64,000 nt of DNA from Psychrilyobacter atlanticus DSM 19335 (GCF_000426625.1 NZ_KE384547.1:102481-166480), one strand, 5' to 3'; counted from the first letter of the stretch, positions 12,403-21,959 are shown. The notes: generated by a model not told the origin, from the letters alone. Translations and numbers: made by a program.

Positions 12403-13663
12403 TTTTTTCGCCCTCCATCCTATTATATATTTCAAGTAACTCCCCATCTGTTATGGTAGTTCTTATCTTTATCTTATTTGCTTCTACTTTTCCTCCCATA
12501 TCCACATATATATCTTTTAATACCGGATTGTATAACCCTAGATTTAAAGATATATTCATAAATTCATCCTCTTTGGGAGTTATTGACCCTTCCGACATGA
12601 TTCCATTATAGTAGATAACATTGTCTTTTATCTCTATCGTTTCACCATTTCCCAAGATATATTTATCTCCATCTTTTTTTGCAAAGATTTCTATGAGTTT
12701 CTTAAAATCTTTTACCTCTTTTACAGGAATAAGCAATTGATTTTTAACATAGTCATAGATCATCTCACCATCTACTTTGTCCATATAATCTTCAAAGTCT
12801 TTCCCTGTAAACATCTTCACCAAAGATAACATTGAATTTATTTCTGAATTTACATTTTTTCTCATGAATACAGCCAAACCTTTAAAATCGGTATTAGTGA
12901 TATAGATCTTATCCTTACCCATATATTTAGTGAATTTTCTATCCTTTTTCTCTATCCCATTAAGATATTTTGAAAATTCCAAATCACCATATAGGTATCC
13001 ATTCATAGATAATTTATTCTTTTCATAATCCACGTTTATCTTTATAGCATCTAATCCTTGAGTGAACTCTTCTAAATCTATTACTGCTTCTCCTAAAGTA
13101 TCGCCTTTCATCTTAGAAGATATATTTTTGTTGATCTCTTTTTTTACAAGTAGTTTCATGTAATCAGATAGCTTCATCACATCATCTGATACAAAATAAT
13201 ACCCCTTGTAGTTGGTCATATAGATTTTTTTATCCACATCATAATCTTCTTCAAGTTGTTTTTGATACACCTCTTTTAAAGAAAAATAATTTTTTCCCAG
13301 ATCATCAAAATATTCCCCTTGTTTAAATTTAGCAATCGGATATAGCCATCCTAGGTTTACAACCATTATCTCCTTGTCCTCACTTTGATTTTCATCGTTA
13401 GAGTCATTGTAATAGATAAGGTCCATTCCCTTTATATATTTTGTCCACTTTTTAGCCTCTTCAAGATCTGTTTGGGTAGCTTTTTCATATAACTCATAGT
13501 AAGCATTTACTTTCTTGCTGTTCAAATCTCCAACCGATATAACCGCTTTACTTTCCTTTATTACCAACCTCTCGTGGGACAGTTGAAAAGTTAGGAGATA
13601 AAAAACCAATAATATTACTACTAAAACTGCAGCTCCTATTATATTTTTTAAAATTTTGTTCAT
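12395..13663 (-). CDS. Unknown membrane-anchored extracytoplasmic protein
   Basis: 422 aa that I do not recognise. It starts with a short basic stretch followed by a hydrophobic segment at residues 9-27 (an uncleaved anchor or signal peptide). The rest is hydrophilic, rich in D, K and Y, with repeated patterns such as KIYMTNYKGYYFVSDD and KIYITNTDFKGLAVF that suggest a duplicated beta-rich unit, as in some DUF3352-like periplasmic proteins. It is first in the run leading into cysS, mrnC, mreB and holB, and overlaps cysS by 8 bp. A role near the cell envelope is possible given the mreB linkage, but this is only context. Confidence 0.7.
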   Translation of the reverse strand: MNKILKNIIGAAVLVVILLVFYLLTFQLSHERLVIKESKAVISVGDLNSKKVNAYYELYEKATQTDLEEAKKWTKYIKGMDLIYYNDSNDENQSEDKEIMVVNLGWLYPIAKFKQGEYFDDLGKNYFSLKEVYQKQLEEDYDVDKKIYMTNYKGYYFVSDDVMKLSDYMKLLVKKEINKNISSKMKGDTLGEAVIDLEEFTQGLDAIKINVDYEKNKLSMNGYLYGDLEFSKYLNGIEKKDRKFTKYMGKDKIYITNTDFKGLAVFMRKNVNSEINSMLSLVKMFTGKDFEDYMDKVDGEMIYDYVKNQLLIPVKEVKDFKKLIEIFAKKDGDKYILGNGETIEIKDNVIYYNGIMSEGSITPKEDEFMNISLNLGLYNPVLKDIYVDMGGKVEANKIKIRTTITDGELLEIYNRMEGEKND

Positions 13664-13738
13664 AATATAACCTCCGTGCCTAACGGCAAACTTAAAATTA
13701 ATAAAGGTAAATTCACAATTTTTTTATCATTTTAATAA

Positions 13739-14554
13739 TTATCCAATTATATTCTTTAAACTTCTCATAACTAATTCTGGTTTTTCATCTCTCATCACAG
13801 GGTTATTTATCCTAGCTCTTCTTAAATCTCTCTTATCTAAATTTGTTATTATCATTTCCTCCTCAAAAGTTTTAGCTTCGCCTAAAACATCCCCATTGGG
13901 AGAATACACTCTAGATCCACCAAAGAAGTTTACCCCATCTTCATATCCTACCCTGTGGGCAAAGACATAAAAACTTGTGAGTAATTTAGAATAAGTCTTC
14001 ATCATCTCATCCCAAGTTTGATTAGGAGATAGTTTTGTTCCCTGAGCTCCCCTTGACGGGCTGTTTGCCAAGGTAAAAACATAGTCAGCTCCATCCATGC
14101 TCAATACATAAGGATTTGAAAGATGCCAAGCATCTTCACAGATCAAGACACCAAATCTACCAAATTTCGTATCAAATGCTTTCACTTCATTTCCAGATTT
14201 TAAGTATCTTCCCTCATCAAAAAGACCATAGGTAGGCAGATATATTTTTCTGTGGGTGTGTTGTAATTCTCCATCCTCTAAATAGAAAGCCGAATTATAG
14301 TAATAGTAATCCTTGCTTTCCTCTATACCACCAAATAAAATACTTATTTTTTTGCTCAGCTCATAAAATTCTTCCGGGATTCCTGCCACATCATATGTCA
14401 ATTCCTCTAACAGGTATCCAGTCAAAGATAGTTCTGGAAAAACTACCAGTTCCACTCCATTTTTTATAGCATCTTCTATATATGATATCATCTTTATCTT
14501 ATTTTTTTCTACATTCCCAAGTGTTGGATTTATTTGTGCTACTGCTAATTTCAT
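13739..14554 (-). CDS. Carbon-nitrogen hydrolase (nitrilase superfamily)
   Basis: 271 aa with the complete Glu-Lys-Cys triad of the nitrilase superfamily: E41 (VFPELSLTGY), K103 (HRKIYLPTYG) and C139 (VLICEDAWH). Such enzymes hydrolyse amides or nitriles through a thioester. The YLPTYGLFDEGRYL stretch resembles the glutaminase domain of NAD synthetase, but no synthetase domain is fused, so it may be a free-standing amidase. Substrate not determinable. It lies 23 bp after the ispD stop and shares its orientation, so it is probably in the mutS2-ispD transcription unit. Confidence 0.88.
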   Translation of the reverse strand: MKLAVAQINPTLGNVEKNKIKMISYIEDAIKNGVELVVFPELSLTGYLLEELTYDVAGIPEEFYELSKKISILFGGIEESKDYYYYNSAFYLEDGELQHTHRKIYLPTYGLFDEGRYLKSGNEVKAFDTKFGRFGVLICEDAWHLSNPYVLSMDGADYVFTLANSPSRGAQGTKLSPNQTWDEMMKTYSKLLTSFYVFAHRVGYEDGVNFFGGSRVYSPNGDVLGEAKTFEEEMIITNLDKRDLRRARINNPVMRDEKPELVMRSLKNIIG

Positions 14555-14577
14555 GCTCTACTCCTTTTATTTTGCCG

Positions 14578-15282
14578 CTAATTTATTTTCTTAGAAAAAA
14601 TCAATAGGTCTTCTGGTGTAGTTATCTTTATATTTTCATAACTTCCCAAGATAATCCCCACAGATCCCCCTGCTTTTTCCACCAAAGATGAATCATCTGT
14701 CCCTAAAAACCTTTGTTGCCTAGCCTGTTCATAACTTCTATGCAGGATTTCTCCTCTAAACACTTGAGGAGTCTGGGCTGCAAAGAGACAATCTCTTTTA
14801 GGAGTCTCCACTACCTTCCCTTCTGAATTAACTACCTTTATAGTGTCTTTTACAGGTACTCCTATAATTACACCATCCAAATTAGTTTCCGTCATCAGTT
14901 TGGTATAAGACTCTTCTATATATCTATCCTGTATAAAAGGTCTTACTCCATCTTGAACTCCAATTATACTCTCTTTTGGGATCTGCTCCAATGCATTATA
15001 GATAGAATCCTGTCTTTCCTTTCCACCGCTAACTACATCTATTACCTTATCTATTTTAAAGGCTTCACATATCTTTTTCACTTCGGATATATACTCTTCG
15101 TTGGTTACAACTACAATTCCTCTTACTCTCTGATTTTTTTCAATCACTTCCAGAGTCTTTATAAATATAGGTTTCCCATCGACCTCTAAAAATTGTTTGG
15201 GGTAGTCAAGCCCCATCCTCTTACCAACCCCTGCTGCTGCTACTATATAATAATAATCTATTTCAGAGTTACTACTGTACAT
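14578..15282 (-). CDS. ispD: 2-C-methyl-D-erythritol 4-phosphate cytidylyltransferase
   Basis: Third step of the MEP isoprenoid pathway: couples MEP to CTP. The 234-aa protein shows the nucleotide-binding start AAAGVGKRMG and KQFLEVDGKP, the GGKERQDSIYNAL block, DGVRPF, and AAQTPQVF. The start at 15282 lies 25 bp inside the mutS2 3' end, behind a GGTGG-type site, which suggests coupling. ispE of the same pathway lies at 40 kb in this window. Confidence 0.95.
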   Translation of the reverse strand: MYSSNSEIDYYYIVAAAGVGKRMGLDYPKQFLEVDGKPIFIKTLEVIEKNQRVRGIVVVTNEEYISEVKKICEAFKIDKVIDVVSGGKERQDSIYNALEQIPKESIIGVQDGVRPFIQDRYIEESYTKLMTETNLDGVIIGVPVKDTIKVVNSEGKVVETPKRDCLFAAQTPQVFRGEILHRSYEQARQQRFLGTDDSSLVEKAGGSVGIILGSYENIKITTPEDLLIFSKKIN

Positions 15283-17600
15283 CCTAATCCACCTTCATTC
15301 ATATTTGCATCTCTAAAACTAGCTACATATCTGCAACTTTTAAGGTACTCCTGGATCCCTTTTCTTAACTGTCCAGTTCCCTTTCCATGAACTACCTGAA
15401 TATCGGTATAGCCGTTCAATGTGGCTCTATCCATATAATTTTCTAATTCATTGATTGCTTCATCTACCATCTGACCTCTTAGGTCGATCTTATAGGTCGC
15501 ACTGCTTCCTTTATGGCTGTGCATCTTAGTATATGTTTTTTTCTTCTCATCTTTCATTATTCCTATATCTTCTAATGAAACTACCATCTTTAAGATTCCT
15601 GCCTGTACTTGAGCCTGATCCTTATTCATAAATAGACGAAGGATCACTGCATGCTGTTTCAAACTCTTTACAAAGACCTTATCTCCTACCCCATAAGATA
15701 TCTTTCTGACAACTTTTGGTTTCATCATTAATTTTCTCTTTTTTTCTTCCACCATAGAGTTTCTCAACATATTCAAACTTTTTTGAACATCCTTTACCTC
15801 ATCTTTTTTATTGTCTTCCCTTTGAATCTTATCAACTAAAGCTTTTGCCTTAGCCTGCATATTTTTCATCATCTGCTCCGACTCTTTGTATGCTTTTTCC
15901 AGTATCTCCTCTTTTTCTTTTTCCAATGTTCTTACCTTTTCAGCATACTGGTCCTTTAGTTTTTCAGCTTCCGATTTTAACTGTTTTACCTCTTCGTTAG
16001 CTTTTTCCAACTCATCTGATTGTTCCTTTATGTTAGTTATCATTCCCTCTACTTTTTTATCCTCATCACTGATATAACTTTTTGCTTTTTCAATTACTTC
16101 TGGAAGTATTCCCAATCTTTTGGCAATAGTAAGAGCGTTACTCTCCCCTGGAATTCCCATAAGTAATCTGTAAGTAGGTGACAGCGTCTCAGGATCAAAT
16201 TCCATAGAGGCTGTTTCTATCCCATCCTCGTTATATCCATGAGCTTTTACTTCACTGTAATGGGTAGATATCATTGATTTACACTTTTTTTCCTTGAGAT
16301 AATCTATAACTGCCATGGCAAATGCCGATCCCTCTATAGGGTCTGTTCCTGAACCTAACTCATCTAACAGTACTAAACTAGCTTTAGTAACTCCTACCAG
16401 GATAGTTTGAATATTTTTTAGATGTGCCGAAAAAGATGACAGGTTCTGTTCAATACTTTGTTCATCACCTATATCAGCATAGACACCACTAAAGTATCCT
16501 ATATCTGTTTTATCACTAGCTGTAATAGGTATTCCGGATAACGTCATCACAGTCAATAATCCTGCTGTTTTTAAAGCTACTGTTTTACCACCGGTATTTG
16601 GCCCGGTAATCAATAAACTGTTATAATTTTTTCCTAATTCAAAAGTTAAAGGTACAACTTCTCTAGGATTGATAAGTGGATGTCTACCTTCTACAATGGA
16701 AATATATTCCCTCTGATTTAATTTAGGGATTATACATTTATTATCCAATCCATAACTACACTTAGCATTTAAATAATCTAAAACTAAAAGAGCTTCTCCT
16801 ACTTCCATCAATCCATCTAAGTTCGCTCTCAGGTTGTCGGTAAGCCTCAACAGGATCTTTCTTATCTCCTCTCTTTCCCTTACCTCTAATTCTCTCATCT
16901 TGTTGTTCAACGAAACTACACTTATAGGCTCTATAAATACCGTCTGACCACTAGATGACCTGTCGTGCTCTATTCCTTTAATCTGACCTTTAAAATCTGT
17001 TTTTACAGGTATTACACTTCTACCATCCCTGACTGTAACTATTTTTTCTTGGATAGCCTTAGCATATGTAGGATTTGAAATAAGATCATCAAATTTTCTT
17101 TTAATATTATTTTGAATTAGCTTTTTACTATACCTAATATCTTTTAGATCTAGAGAGGCTGTGTCTTTTATTTCTTTTTGATTATCTATAACCGCCTCTA
17201 TCAACTCTTCTATTCCCTTATATGTAGGTGTATCTTTAAACCTCATATGCAGTCCTCTGTATTTCACTTCTAATTCTTGAAATTTAGTTTTTATAACTCT
17301 AAATACTCTTAAATTCCTAGCAATATGATAGAGATCGTCTACATCTAAATAAGTTCCTATCAGACTGGTCTTCTTTAAATACATCACTATATTTTTTATC
17401 TCTGATAGTTCAATACCACCATCATACTTCAACATGTCCATAAAATCTTGCACATTCTCTAATTCTTTCTTTATACTATTTATATCTTTCATGGGAACAA
17501 CATCTAATATTTTCCCCTTAGTTTCATCTAAAATAGCATATCCACTTATGTTTTCCTTTACCTTATCAAACTCTAATACGCTTAAACTATGTTCATTCAT
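15258..17600 (-). CDS. mutS2: Endonuclease MutS2
   Basis: 780-aa MutS-like ATPase. Walker A ITGPNTGGKT is at 331-340 and Walker B LVLLDELGSGTDP follows. A long coiled-coil region rich in K and E occupies roughly 520-640, and a C-terminal Smr nuclease domain (IDLRGQMVDEA, VVHGKGTGQLRKGIQEYL) covers about the last 75 residues. In other bacteria MutS2 suppresses homologous recombination or splits collided ribosomes for quality control; which applies here is unknown. The length is normal. It is the first gene of the mutS2-ispD-amidase run and is transcribed away from rpmB. Confidence 0.96.
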   Translation of the reverse strand: MNEHSLSVLEFDKVKENISGYAILDETKGKILDVVPMKDINSIKKELENVQDFMDMLKYDGGIELSEIKNIVMYLKKTSLIGTYLDVDDLYHIARNLRVFRVIKTKFQELEVKYRGLHMRFKDTPTYKGIEELIEAVIDNQKEIKDTASLDLKDIRYSKKLIQNNIKRKFDDLISNPTYAKAIQEKIVTVRDGRSVIPVKTDFKGQIKGIEHDRSSSGQTVFIEPISVVSLNNKMRELEVREREEIRKILLRLTDNLRANLDGLMEVGEALLVLDYLNAKCSYGLDNKCIIPKLNQREYISIVEGRHPLINPREVVPLTFELGKNYNSLLITGPNTGGKTVALKTAGLLTVMTLSGIPITASDKTDIGYFSGVYADIGDEQSIEQNLSSFSAHLKNIQTILVGVTKASLVLLDELGSGTDPIEGSAFAMAVIDYLKEKKCKSMISTHYSEVKAHGYNEDGIETASMEFDPETLSPTYRLLMGIPGESNALTIAKRLGILPEVIEKAKSYISDEDKKVEGMITNIKEQSDELEKANEEVKQLKSEAEKLKDQYAEKVRTLEKEKEEILEKAYKESEQMMKNMQAKAKALVDKIQREDNKKDEVKDVQKSLNMLRNSMVEEKKRKLMMKPKVVRKISYGVGDKVFVKSLKQHAVILRLFMNKDQAQVQAGILKMVVSLEDIGIMKDEKKKTYTKMHSHKGSSATYKIDLRGQMVDEAINELENYMDRATLNGYTDIQVVHGKGTGQLRKGIQEYLKSCRYVASFRDANMNEGGLGCTVVTLK

Positions 17601-17706
17601 TTTACTACCTCTTTAATATTCGACTTTTATCTATATTTATACATTCTATTATATCATAAGAGTTTTTTTTTTTACAGAAAACTATATCTTTATTGTAGAA
17701 AAAACC

Positions 17707-17735
17707 TTGCTTTTTTACTTGCTTTATGCTAAAAT
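17707..17735 (+). promoter_or_regulatory. Promoter of rpmB
   Basis: TTGCTT (17707-17712), a 17-bp spacer ending in TGC, and TAAAAT (17730-17735), about 38 bp before the rpmB start codon. Confidence 0.65.
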
Positions 17736-17772
17736 TTAAGCCGATGTTTTAATAAAGAGGAGGTGCAATATA

Positions 17773-18030
17773 ATGAAAAGATGTGAAATCACTGGTAAAG
17801 GAATTACTTTCGGACACAGTATCTCTCATGCTCATAACATGAACAAGAGAATATGGAAGCCAAACTTACAAACAGTTAAAGTTGAAATCAACGGTCAATT
17901 AACTAAAGTAAAAGTTTGTGTTAAAATGTTAAGATCTTTAAAAGCTGCAGATTCAGTTGAAATTGCTAGAATTTTAAAGAAAAATGCCGCTACTTTAAGC
18001 CCAAGAATAAACAAGGTTTTAAGCAAGTAA
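17773..18030 (+). CDS. rpmB: 50S ribosomal protein L28
   Basis: 85-aa basic ribosomal protein. N-terminal MKRCEITGKG and HSISHAHNMNKRIWKPNLQ are characteristic of L28. Only one of the cysteines used in zinc-binding L28 variants is at the N-terminus, so this is likely a zinc-independent form. A strong GAGGAGG site lies before the ATG. It is monocistronic, with its own promoter and a terminator immediately after the stop. Confidence 0.97.
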   Translation: MKRCEITGKGITFGHSISHAHNMNKRIWKPNLQTVKVEINGQLTKVKVCVKMLRSLKAADSVEIARILKKNAATLSPRINKVLSK

Positions 18031-18037
18031 TAGCATA

Positions 18038-18070
18038 AAAAAAGACAGCCATTAAGGATCTGTCTTTTTT
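18038..18070 (+). terminator. Terminator after rpmB
   Basis: Stem AAAAGACAG / CTGTCTTTT with an 11-nt loop followed by T residues, directly after rpmB. Confidence 0.85.
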
Positions 18071-18170
18071 TATTTTTTGTAAATAAATATTTTGTATATT
18101 CCCATCTATCTTGATAAAATAAATTATCATTCAATAATAGATGAGTAATTTATAGTAAGGAGGACACTCT

Positions 18171-18560
18171 ATGAACTATGCCATTCCAGCGTTATTATTT
18201 TCAGGAATTTCTATGTTTTTCAATGGTTATACAATTAGATATTTAAATCTATCTAAGTTGATCAGAGATTTTCATAATCATCCAGATAAAGATTGTAATA
18301 TCAAAGCCCAAATTTCAAATTTTAGACTACGGGTAAAATATATTAAATGGATACAATTTTTTTCTGTATTTTCATTGTTTTTAGCGACCCTTTCTACATT
18401 TACTATTTTTTTTGAATATATTCAGATAGGATGGGCTTTATTTATTTTTTCCATAATCAGTTTTTTAATATCTCTCATTATTTCTGCCTTAGAAATTAAA
18501 ATTTCTACAATAGCTTTAAACATTTCCTTAAAAGATGGAGGCGACCCAAGATGCAGTTAA
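18171..18560 (+). CDS. DUF2721 family membrane protein (copy 1)
   Basis: 129 aa with three predicted membrane segments (about 4-22, 62-82, 87-110). The start IPALLFSGISMF and ending SALEIKISTIALNISLKD match the DUF2721 family layout, whose function is unknown. The ATG follows a strong AAGGAGG site. It overlaps the start of a second, related gene by 10 bp, so the two are co-translated and probably form a hetero-oligomer or result from tandem duplication. Confidence 0.8.
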   Translation: MNYAIPALLFSGISMFFNGYTIRYLNLSKLIRDFHNHPDKDCNIKAQISNFRLRVKYIKWIQFFSVFSLFLATLSTFTIFFEYIQIGWALFIFSIISFLISLIISALEIKISTIALNISLKDGGDPRCS

Positions 18561-18967
18561 CACTTACAACCCCAGCATTAATTTTTTCTACTATTTCACT
18601 TCTACTCTTAGCCTATACAAGTAGATTTCTGGCTCTAAGTAACCTTATTAGATCTCTTCATAACCAGGCGACCCAAGAGGTAAATAGAGTCGACATACTC
18701 CTGCCTCAAATAGAGAATTTAAAATTAAGGATAAAAATCATAAAAAATATGCAGCTAATAGGGATTATTTCTCTATTTTTCTGTGTTTTTTCCATGTTTT
18801 TAATATTTTTACAACAGATTGTCCTAGCAGAATTTGTCTTTGCAGGAAGCTTAATTTTACTAATGATCTCGCTATCTCTTTCCGCTATAGAGATAAATAT
18901 CTCTGTAAAAGCACTGAATATAGAGTTAAGCCAATGCATAGGAGACCAATGTAAAATAGTAAAATAA
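18551..18967 (+). CDS. DUF2721 family membrane protein (copy 2)
   Basis: 138-aa paralogue of the preceding gene: ALIFSTISLLLLAYTSRFLALSNLIRSLH, a central LRIKIIKNMQLIGIISLF and the family ending SAIEINISVKALNIEL. It is closer to the canonical DUF2721 consensus than copy 1. It has membrane segments in the same positions. Function unknown. A terminator shared with the convergent heptosyltransferase gene follows. Confidence 0.82.
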   Translation: MQLTLTTPALIFSTISLLLLAYTSRFLALSNLIRSLHNQATQEVNRVDILLPQIENLKLRIKIIKNMQLIGIISLFFCVFSMFLIFLQQIVLAEFVFAGSLILLMISLSLSAIEINISVKALNIELSQCIGDQCKIVK

Positions 18968-18988
18968 AAAAGTAATTTAATATCTATT

Positions 18989-19021
18989 AAAAAAATCGAG
19001 GGAATTCCTCGATTTTTATTT
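18989..19021. terminator. Bidirectional terminator
   Basis: Stem AAAAATCGAGG / CCTCGATTTTT around GAATT, with A and T runs on both sides. It serves the DUF2721 pair (+) and the heptosyltransferase gene (-). Confidence 0.85.
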
Positions 19022-20008
19022 TTTTTCTATTCTTTTTATTATATCTTCAGCACTTATATTTTTCATACAATTAAAATGATCTTTAGGACATTTTTTATCT
19101 CCATGTAATGAACACGGAGAACATGGTTCATTTCCATAGATCAAAACTCCTAACTCATCATACTCAAACATATTTGGATCTGTAGGGCCGAATATCACAT
19201 AGGACTTGGTCTTAACTCCACGTCCGATATGAAATGGTCCCGAATCATTGGTCACTAAAAATTTAGCTTTGGATAACAATGCTCCACTCTCTTTCAGGCT
19301 TAATTCACCAGCCAGATTTATACAGATGTTCCCACTTATTTTATTAATTTCCTCACACTCTTCCTTCTCTTTAGGACTTCCGATCAGAATTATCTCTGTC
19401 TTATATCTCTCTTTTATCAATTGAGCTAGTTTACCAAATCCTTCTACAGTCCATTTTTTAGTATTTTTAGAAGCTCCCGGTGCGAACACCACATAATTTT
19501 TATAGCTCTCTACTTTTTCTTCATCCTTTTCAGAAAAATTAAACTCCAAATCTTCTCCATTGTAATCTATCCCTAAAACTTTGAAGGCATCAAAGTAGTT
19601 TTTCACTATGGTATTATCAGCTCTATATTTAATCAATCCAGATTTTACAAGGATAGTTTTATATAATGATCTTTTTATATACCTGAAAGTTTTCTCTCCC
19701 AAAAAAAATGTGATCAATCTAGATCTTATCTTAGAATGCAGATCAAATACATAATCATATTTATTTTCTTTCAATATCTTTGAAAAATGCCTTATATTTT
19801 TTATTCCGTCATCTGTATCTTTTTTAAAGATAATCAGATTATCTATATTGGGATTCCCCTCTATAGCATCTTTAAATTTATCCAAAACTATAAAATCAAT
19901 CTTTAAATTTTTATTTTTTTCCTTTAATTTTTTTAGGATTGGGGTGGTTAATATAACATCCCCTATAGAACTCAGCCTTATTATTAATATCCTCATTTTT
20001 TCCCCCAA
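19016..20008 (-). CDS. Glycosyltransferase family 9 (heptosyltransferase-like)
   Basis: 330-aa GT-B fold enzyme. The N-terminal MRILIIRLSSIGDVILTTPIL, the VFAPGASKNTKKW block and LVTNDSGPFHIG, IFGPTDP are hallmarks of ADP-heptose:LPS heptosyltransferases (WaaC/WaaF/RfaQ). It would transfer a heptose to lipopolysaccharide core on the cytoplasmic side, supporting a diderm envelope. A cysteine-rich tail CSPCSLHGDKKCPKDHFNC is present, as in a GT9 subgroup. Start could be Met1 or Met5. No other LPS genes are adjacent, so the acceptor is unknown. Confidence 0.88.
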   Translation of the reverse strand: MGEKMRILIIRLSSIGDVILTTPILKKLKEKNKNLKIDFIVLDKFKDAIEGNPNIDNLIIFKKDTDDGIKNIRHFSKILKENKYDYVFDLHSKIRSRLITFFLGEKTFRYIKRSLYKTILVKSGLIKYRADNTIVKNYFDAFKVLGIDYNGEDLEFNFSEKDEEKVESYKNYVVFAPGASKNTKKWTVEGFGKLAQLIKERYKTEIILIGSPKEKEECEEINKISGNICINLAGELSLKESGALLSKAKFLVTNDSGPFHIGRGVKTKSYVIFGPTDPNMFEYDELGVLIYGNEPCSPCSLHGDKKCPKDHFNCMKNISAEDIIKRIEKK

Positions 20009-20063
20009 TCTATATTACACTAGTTTTTTATCATTTTATTATACCATAATTATCATTCAAAAT

Positions 20064-20094
20064 AAAAAAAACCTAGTCGGAACTCCGACTAGGT
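20064..20094 (-). terminator. Terminator of the lysine-transporter gene
   Basis: Perfect 11-bp stem ACCTAGTCGGA / TCCGACTAGGT with a short loop, followed on minus by seven or more T. It lies 10 bp after the transporter stop codon. Confidence 0.9.
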
Positions 20095-20104
20095 CTGCTA
20101 AATT

Positions 20105-21841
20105 TTATACTAATTCCACTTCTTCTCTTGTCTCCGACACTTCCTCTACAGATTTACCTAAAAATCTTACAGCAAGTATAGTAGCTATTATAGATACAGG
20201 TAAAACAGCGTAGATCGATATTCCCATTCCAACTGGTAAATATCCAAATAATATTGTGATACTTCCCACTACAAGTGCATATACAATTTGAGTTTTTACA
20301 TGCTCTATATGATCACATTCAGCTCCCATAGATGAAAGAATAGTCGTGTCAGATATTGGTGAACAATGATCCCCGAAGATAGCTCCTGTAAGAACCGCTC
20401 CTATACTCATGATTATATATGATGATAGTGTTTCTCCCGATAACCCAGCAGCTCCACCGATAGCATTAGCTAATGGTATTGCCAGCGGCATCAATATTCC
20501 CATAGTTCCATATGATGTTCCTGTAGAAAAAGCAATTACCGATCCCAAGATAAATATGATAGATGGCAGAATTGCTTTTGGTATAGTTCCAGCCAATGCA
20601 TTTACCAGGTATACAGATGTTCCTAATTCCTTTATCAGAGAAGTCAATGACCAAGCTAATAATAATATAACTCCTGTTATTACCAATGATTTCATTCCAT
20701 GTACCCAAGTATCGATAGCCTCTGAAAACTTAAATATTTTTTTAGATATTCCCATAACGATAGCTACGATGGATGCGAATAATGCTGCCTGGAATATTAC
20801 CAATGAAGCATCTGCATTTCCGAAAGTTTCTCTGATAGCATAGAACGATAGTGGAGAATTATTTACAGTCTCAAGTACCGCTCCCTCTAAGTAACCCTTT
20901 CCATTAAGATAGAAACCTACAAATGAACCTATGATCAATACCATAATTGGTATGATAGCGTTCCATATGTTAAGTACTACTCCCTCTTTAGGAGCTATCA
21001 TCTTAGCTTCCTCTGGACTAACTTTAGCTGCCGAACCACTTGTCACCTGACCAGTTGTTCTGGCTCTCTTTTCAGCCTTAGCCATAGGACCAAATTCTCT
21101 CAAGAAATATGCTGTAGATGCCACAAATACCAGCATCAAAATATTATAAAATCTATATGGAATTGTCTGTACGAAGATGCTGTATGCATTTATATTTTCC
21201 ATTCCTATAAGTGAATATCCGTCTTTTATTACTGATATCTCATATCCTACCCAGGTAGAGATAAGTGCTATCCCTGCAATAGGTGCTGCTGTTGAATCTA
21301 TTATAAATGCTAATTTTTCTCTCGATATTCTCATCTTGTCTGTTATAGGTCTCATAATCGGCCCAACAATAAGTGCGTTAGCATAGTCATCAAAGAAGAT
21401 AAATAACCCCATAACCCAAGTGATCAATTGAGCTGATCTAGGAGTTTTAGCTCTTTTAGCCAAAGATTCTGCTACAGCTCTTGCTCCACCCATCTTAGAG
21501 ATCAATGCTACCAATCCACCGATAGTTAAACATTGTAAGATTATACCTGCATTCCATGAATCTGCCATAGATCCGATTATTCTATTGGTTATATCGGAAA
21601 AACCTCCTATTAAACTAAATAGATAATTTTTCCCCTGAGTTATCCCCAATAAGAATGACCCTGAATAGATCCCTATAAATAATGACAAAATTACATTTTT
21701 AGTTATAAAAGCTAAAGTTATAGCTATAATTGGTGGCAGAAGTGTCCACGCTCCTAAGTTTAACGCCGCCTCTGATGAATCTGCTCCAAATCCTAAACTA
21801 CTCATAACTCCTAACAACAATACAATTATTATACCTCTCAT
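20105..21841 (-). CDS. NhaC-family transporter, probable lysine carrier (LysW-type)
   Basis: 578-aa polytopic membrane protein of the NhaC Na+/H+ antiporter superfamily, with 11-13 hydrophobic segments and the family motifs FFDDYANALIVGP, STAAPIAGIALISTWVGYE and FGDHCSPISDTTILSSMGA. Family members exchange Na+/H+ or carry amino acids. The gene is preceded by a lysine riboswitch and terminator, which points to lysine as substrate; NhaC-type proteins under L-box control were named LysW in comparative genomics of lysine regulation. It is a single-gene unit. Substrate assignment is inference from the riboswitch. The ATG follows a TAGGAGGAAAG site. Confidence 0.9.
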   Translation of the reverse strand: MRGIIIVLLLGVMSSLGFGADSSEAALNLGAWTLLPPIIAITLAFITKNVILSLFIGIYSGSFLLGITQGKNYLFSLIGGFSDITNRIIGSMADSWNAGIILQCLTIGGLVALISKMGGARAVAESLAKRAKTPRSAQLITWVMGLFIFFDDYANALIVGPIMRPITDKMRISREKLAFIIDSTAAPIAGIALISTWVGYEISVIKDGYSLIGMENINAYSIFVQTIPYRFYNILMLVFVASTAYFLREFGPMAKAEKRARTTGQVTSGSAAKVSPEEAKMIAPKEGVVLNIWNAIIPIMVLIIGSFVGFYLNGKGYLEGAVLETVNNSPLSFYAIRETFGNADASLVIFQAALFASIVAIVMGISKKIFKFSEAIDTWVHGMKSLVITGVILLLAWSLTSLIKELGTSVYLVNALAGTIPKAILPSIIFILGSVIAFSTGTSYGTMGILMPLAIPLANAIGGAAGLSGETLSSYIIMSIGAVLTGAIFGDHCSPISDTTILSSMGAECDHIEHVKTQIVYALVVGSITILFGYLPVGMGISIYAVLPVSIIATILAVRFLGKSVEEVSETREEVELV

Positions 21842-21884
21842 ATCTTTCCTCCTAAGTGTTTTGAAGAAAGGAGATCTTTTAACT

Positions 21885-21921
21885 CAAAAAAAAGAGTTAT
21901 CGGATCTCTACCGATAACTCT
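21885..21921 (-). terminator. Riboswitch-associated intrinsic terminator
   Basis: Stem AGAGTTATCGG / CCGATAACTCT with a 7-nt loop and eight T on the minus strand, between the lysine riboswitch and the transporter start. Likely the expression platform: lysine binding would favour termination. Confidence 0.85.
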
Positions 21922-21959
21922 AATTTATAAACCTACAATTATGTATAATAGGTCTTTAT

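Noticed and set aside
13230..13238. Perfect DnaA box TTATCCACA
   Set aside because: Single copy inside a coding gene, far from the strand switch, no cluster around it.
13664..13738. Possible leader regulator before the unknown membrane protein and cysS (T-box check)
   Set aside because: Only a 4-bp hairpin is visible; no T-box AGGGTGGNACCGCG-type block.
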